NCBI GenBank assembly: GCA_964411425.1
Contig: CAYPKW010000062.1
Span: 1 to 16,264 of the forward strand
Reading direction: 5' to 3'
Length of the DNA stretch: 16,264 nt
Source: CAYPKW01 sp964411425
Lineage (GTDB): Bacteria > Pseudomonadota > Alphaproteobacteria > Dongiales > Dongiaceae
The notes below the pieces were generated by a model that was given only the letters and a program-made list of their open reading frames with translations, was not told the DNA's origin and did no database searches. Of this stretch, positions 10,826 through 16,264 are shown one piece after another. Within the stretch, counting starts at the first letter, position 1, and the number at the start of each line of letters is the position of its first letter. Made by a program: the position numbers and the translations under genes.

Positions 10826-10882
10826 CGATGGCGCCGCGGCGGCCATCGAGGGGAGAGACGCCGGCGCCCGGTCGCGCCGGCG
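10826..10882 (+). promoter_or_regulatory. Two hairpins in the rplL-rpoB spacer, probable attenuator or processing site
   Basis: Two perfect stems fill the 123-nt spacer. The first is CGATGGC/GCCATCG (10826-10832/10842-10848), starting 3 nt after the rplL stop. The second is the 9-bp CGCCGGCGC/GCGCCGGCG (10859-10867/10874-10882) with a 6-nt loop. Neither has a T tract. In E. coli a partial terminator and an RNase III cleavage site lie at this position and lower rpoBC output relative to rplJL. A similar role here is inferred from position and structure. I see no convincing promoter for rpoB in the remaining spacer. Confidence 0.5.
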
Positions 10883-10946
10883 CCGCCTCCGCCTCGGGCC
10901 GCCACTACTGTATCCGACACGCCGAGCGCGATTGAAGAGGGCAGCA

Positions 10947-15113
<4,167 letters not shown>

Positions 15114-15148
15114 AGCGGGCGACGGACGACATCCTTGAGGAGCAACCG

Positions 15149-16264
<1,116 letters not shown>

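Overview
The window is a GC-rich segment of a bacterial chromosome holding the linked str and beta (rif) operons: rpoC 3' part, rpsL, rpsG, fusA, tuf, trnW, secE, nusG, rplK, rplA, rplJ, rplL, rpoB and the rpoC 5' part, all on the + strand. The proteins look alphaproteobacterial. Examples are a 1388-residue RpoB with Q-T-N-P in the rifampicin region, the RpoC start MNELLSVFG, the SecE motif EVSKVTWPTRKET, and a 123-residue S12. I cannot resolve the order or genus. Every gene is a core transcription or translation gene. I see no accessory genes, insertion sequences, CRISPR or toxin systems.

Layout: 1-2987 is the C-terminal 994 or so codons of rpoC. 2988-3279 is a spacer with a GC-rich hairpin, a good sigma70-type promoter (TTGACG-17-TAGTAT) and a leader of about 180 nt. 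3280-7458 is rpsL-rpsG-fusA-tuf, the str operon. 7546-7622 is tRNA-Trp(CCA). 7680-9581 is secE-nusG-rplK-rplA. 9582-9877 is a structured leader resembling the L10 autoregulatory leader. 9878-10823 is rplJ-rplL. 10824-10946 is a spacer with two perfect GC-rich hairpins. 10947-15113 is rpoB. 15149-16264 is the N-terminal 372 codons of rpoC.

The gene order is the most notable thing here. The window starts and ends inside the same gene. The two rpoC pieces are complementary halves, and homology to E. coli RpoC predicts that only about 49 nt are missing between them. In addition, fusA-tuf runs straight into trnW-secE instead of rpsJ and the S10 operon. The usual proteobacterial order is tuf1-trnW-secE-nusG-rplKAJL-rpoBC-rpsL-rpsG-fusA-tuf2-rpsJ. 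The window is therefore a circular permutation of the segment between two tuf copies, with the copies merged into one. The simplest explanation is a short-read assembly that collapsed two near-identical tuf genes into a loop of about 16.3 kb. A real tuf x tuf recombination product (tandem duplication or excised circle) would give the same sequence and cannot be excluded from sequence alone.

The genes make the RNA polymerase core (beta, beta'), its elongation factor NusG, both GTPase elongation factors, the S12 and S7 small-subunit proteins, the L1, L11, L10 and L12 stalk proteins, the SecE translocon subunit and one tRNA. I did not find a previously undescribed gene system. The points worth checking are the chimeric junction, a sharp codon-usage step near the 3' end of tuf, and the RNA structures before rplJ and rpoB.
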